Shown piece after piece: positions 62,537 to 64,000 of a stretch of 64,000 nt of DNA; positions within the stretch are counted from its first letter, which is position 1, and each line of letters opens with the position of its first letter. The notes beneath the pieces are model-generated. The model did no database searches. It saw only the letters and a program-made list of their open reading frames with translations, and was not told the DNA's origin. Source of the stretch: Burkholderia sp. SRS-W-2-2016 (GTDB taxonomy: Bacteria; Pseudomonadota; Gammaproteobacteria; Burkholderiales; Burkholderiaceae); the NCBI RefSeq assembly GCF_001931485.1, contig NZ_MSDV01000019.1:62001-126000 (forward strand). Reading direction: 5' to 3'. The translations under genes and the position numbers were made by a program.

Positions 62537-63360
62537 GCCTGCTGCGCGTAAGCGGTCTGTCGCGATCGTTCGGAGGACTGAAGGCGGTCGACGACGTTTC
62601 GTTCGATCTCGAAGCCGGTCAATTGCTGGCCTTGCTCGGGCCGAACGGCGCCGGCAAGTCCACCTGTTTCAACATGGTGAACGGGCAGTTGGCGCCGTCG
62701 TCGGGTTCGATCCGGCTCGACGGTGATGAGCTGGTCGGAATGAAGCCGCGCGATATCTGGCGGCGCGGCGTCGGCCGCACGTTCCAGATCGCCGCGACGT
62801 TCAACTCGATGACGGTGCTCGAAAACGTGCAGATGGCGCTGGTATCGCGCGAGAAAAAGACCTTCGGGCTATGGAAGCCGGCCGGCTCGCGCTATGCGGA
62901 CGAAGCGTTCGCGCTGCTCGAACAGGTCGGCATGGGCGCGCACGCGAACCGCGCGTGCGGGGTGCTCGCCTATGGCGACGTAAAGCGCGTCGAACTCGCA
63001 ATTGCACTCGCGAACCGCCCGAAGCTGCTGCTGATGGATGAACCGACCGCCGGCATGGCGCCGAAGGAGCGCAACGAATTGATGGCGTTGACCAAACGTC
63101 TGGTGACCGGGCACAAGATCGGCGTGCTGTTCACCGAACACAGCATGGACGTGGTGTTCGCCTACGCGGACCGGATGATCGTGCTCGCGCGCGGCAAGCT
63201 GATCGCCGAGGGCGACGCGGACACGATCCGCAACGACGCGCGCGTGCAGGAAGTCTATTTCGGCACCGGCAAGACATTCAAGCCGCACGCGCCGCTGCAC
63301 GACACGGCGGGCGGCGCGCAAGATTCGTCGCACGATGCGGCGCGGGGGAGCGTGCAATGA
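62533..63360 (+). CDS. livG: Branched-chain-type ABC importer ATPase (LivG-like)
   Basis: 275-residue ATPase with Walker A GPNGAGKST, the LivG-type signature LAYGDVKRVELAIALA and Walker B LLLMDEPTAGM, then FTEHSMDVVFAYADR. A C-terminal tail of about 30 residues is rich in His, Ala and Gly. AGGAGG precedes the ATG, which overlaps the permease stop; its own stop overlaps livF. Confidence 0.93.
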   Translation: MSLLRVSGLSRSFGGLKAVDDVSFDLEAGQLLALLGPNGAGKSTCFNMVNGQLAPSSGSIRLDGDELVGMKPRDIWRRGVGRTFQIAATFNSMTVLENVQMALVSREKKTFGLWKPAGSRYADEAFALLEQVGMGAHANRACGVLAYGDVKRVELAIALANRPKLLLMDEPTAGMAPKERNELMALTKRLVTGHKIGVLFTEHSMDVVFAYADRMIVLARGKLIAEGDADTIRNDARVQEVYFGTGKTFKPHAPLHDTAGGAQDSSHDAARGSVQ

Positions 63361-64000
63361 ACGAGCCGATGCTGAAAGTCTCCGGCCTCAACGCGTTCTA
63401 TGGCCGCGCGCATATTCTGTTCGACGTCGGCCTCGAAGTCGGCCGCGGCGAAGTGGTCGCGCTGATGGGCCGCAACGGCGCCGGCAAATCGACCACGATG
63501 AAAGCGCTAATGGGCCTGCTGCCGCGCCGCCACGGCGAGGTCATGTTTCGCGGCCAGAACATCGGCACTCTTGCGCCGTACAAGATCGCGCGGATGGGCA
63601 TCGGCTTCGTGCCCGAGGACCGCCGCGTGTTCGCGGACCTGACGGTGATGGAGAACCTCGACACCGGCCGCCAGCCGCCGCGCGAAGGCGCGCCGCAATG
63701 GACCCCGGAAAAACTGTTTCGCCTCTTTCCGAATCTCGGCGAAATGCCCAGGCGCCCCGGCGGCCAGATGAGCGGCGGCGAGCAGCAGATGCTGACCGTG
63801 TCGCGCACGCTGATGGGCAATCCGTATCTGGTGCTGCTCGATGAACCGTCGGAAGGCGTCGCGCCGGTGATCGTCGAGCAGATGGCAAACATGATTCTCG
63901 AACTGAAGCGCGAAGGGCTGTCCATTCTGTTGTCCGAACAGAATCTGCACTTCGCCGAGCTGGTCAGCGACCGCGCGTATGTGCTCGAAAAAGGGCAGAT
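63357..64000 (+). CDS. livF: Branched-chain-type ABC importer ATPase (LivF-like), cut by window end
   Basis: The first 214 codons are present, nearly the whole protein. Walker A GRNGAGKST, signature MSGGEQQMLTVSRTL, Walker B VLLDEPSEGV and the H-loop region LLSEQN are visible. It starts by an ATGA overlap with livG and is open at 64000, so it continues to the right. Confidence 0.93.
   Translation, partial: MNEPMLKVSGLNAFYGRAHILFDVGLEVGRGEVVALMGRNGAGKSTTMKALMGLLPRRHGEVMFRGQNIGTLAPYKIARMGIGFVPEDRRVFADLTVMENLDTGRQPPREGAPQWTPEKLFRLFPNLGEMPRRPGGQMSGGEQQMLTVSRTLMGNPYLVLLDEPSEGVAPVIVEQMANMILELKREGLSILLSEQNLHFAELVSDRAYVLEKGQ

Overview
The window reads as a chromosomal segment of a beta-proteobacterium of the Burkholderia/Paraburkholderia group. 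Codon usage is strongly GC3-biased. The gene set points the same way: a LuxI/RsaL/LuxR quorum-sensing locus of the BraI/BraR type, a Burkholderia-style trimeric porin, protocatechuate (pca) genes, and many LysR, TetR and GntR regulators beside ABC uptake operons. I see no rRNA, tRNA, CRISPR array, insertion sequence or prophage. The last gene (livF) runs off the right edge.

Layout. (1) 492-10145: a glycine-betaine/proline-type ABC importer (proVWX) followed co-directionally by a serine hydroxymethyltransferase paralogue, a DapA-family lyase, a DAO-type flavoenzyme, an aldehyde dehydrogenase and a LysR regulator; together they look like a complete uptake-and-degradation unit for an N-methylated or cyclic amine. 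(2) 10384-14327: an orphan EgtB/SenA-like sulfoxide synthase, an FNR-type oxygen sensor with all four cysteines, a universal stress protein and a GntR/FadR regulator. (3) 14459-16235: the braI-rsaL-braR quorum-sensing module. (4) 16785-25300: an aldonic-acid/lactone operon (DapA-family lyase with a His/Asp-rich insert, SMP-30 lactonase, four-gene ABC importer, IlvD/Edd dehydratase of the L-arabinonate dehydratase type). (5) 25455-31772: small unknown proteins, serine acetyltransferase, YdjM-like protein, lipoprotein, porin. (6) 32013-35340: a tightly coupled four-gene operon (CDP-alcohol phosphotransferase, 2-oxoglutarate/Fe(II) hydroxylase of the HalD/BesD family, UPF0104 flippase-like protein, sugar/choline-phosphate-type nucleotidyltransferase) that looks like an undescribed lipid-headgroup or phospho-conjugate pathway.

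(7) 35584-41304: MFS exporter, gamma-glutamyltransferase, a Fic AMP-transferase preceded by paired 12-bp repeats, and an HtrA-like protease without a signal peptide. (8) 41421-46010: a VOC protein, PPK2 polyphosphate kinase, Pit phosphate transporter and CHAD protein, i.e. a phosphate/polyphosphate neighbourhood. (9) 46152-50797: diguanylate cyclase, DedA-rhodanese fusion, GTP cyclohydrolase I, LysR regulator. (10) 51271-55541: pcaIJ and pcaBDC of the beta-ketoadipate pathway. (11) 55615-64000: TetR regulator divergent from a 6-hydroxynicotinate-reductase-like protein, a UPF0280 protein, two DUF1185 paralogues and a branched-chain-type ABC importer with a fused LivH-LivM permease; this is a coherent but functionally unassigned N-compound uptake/degradation system.

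Most operons show ATGA-type stop/start overlaps. Strong intrinsic terminators separate convergent units (42999-43035, 55578-55616, 38843-38869). The best candidates for undescribed biology are regions 6 and 11, followed by region 1.
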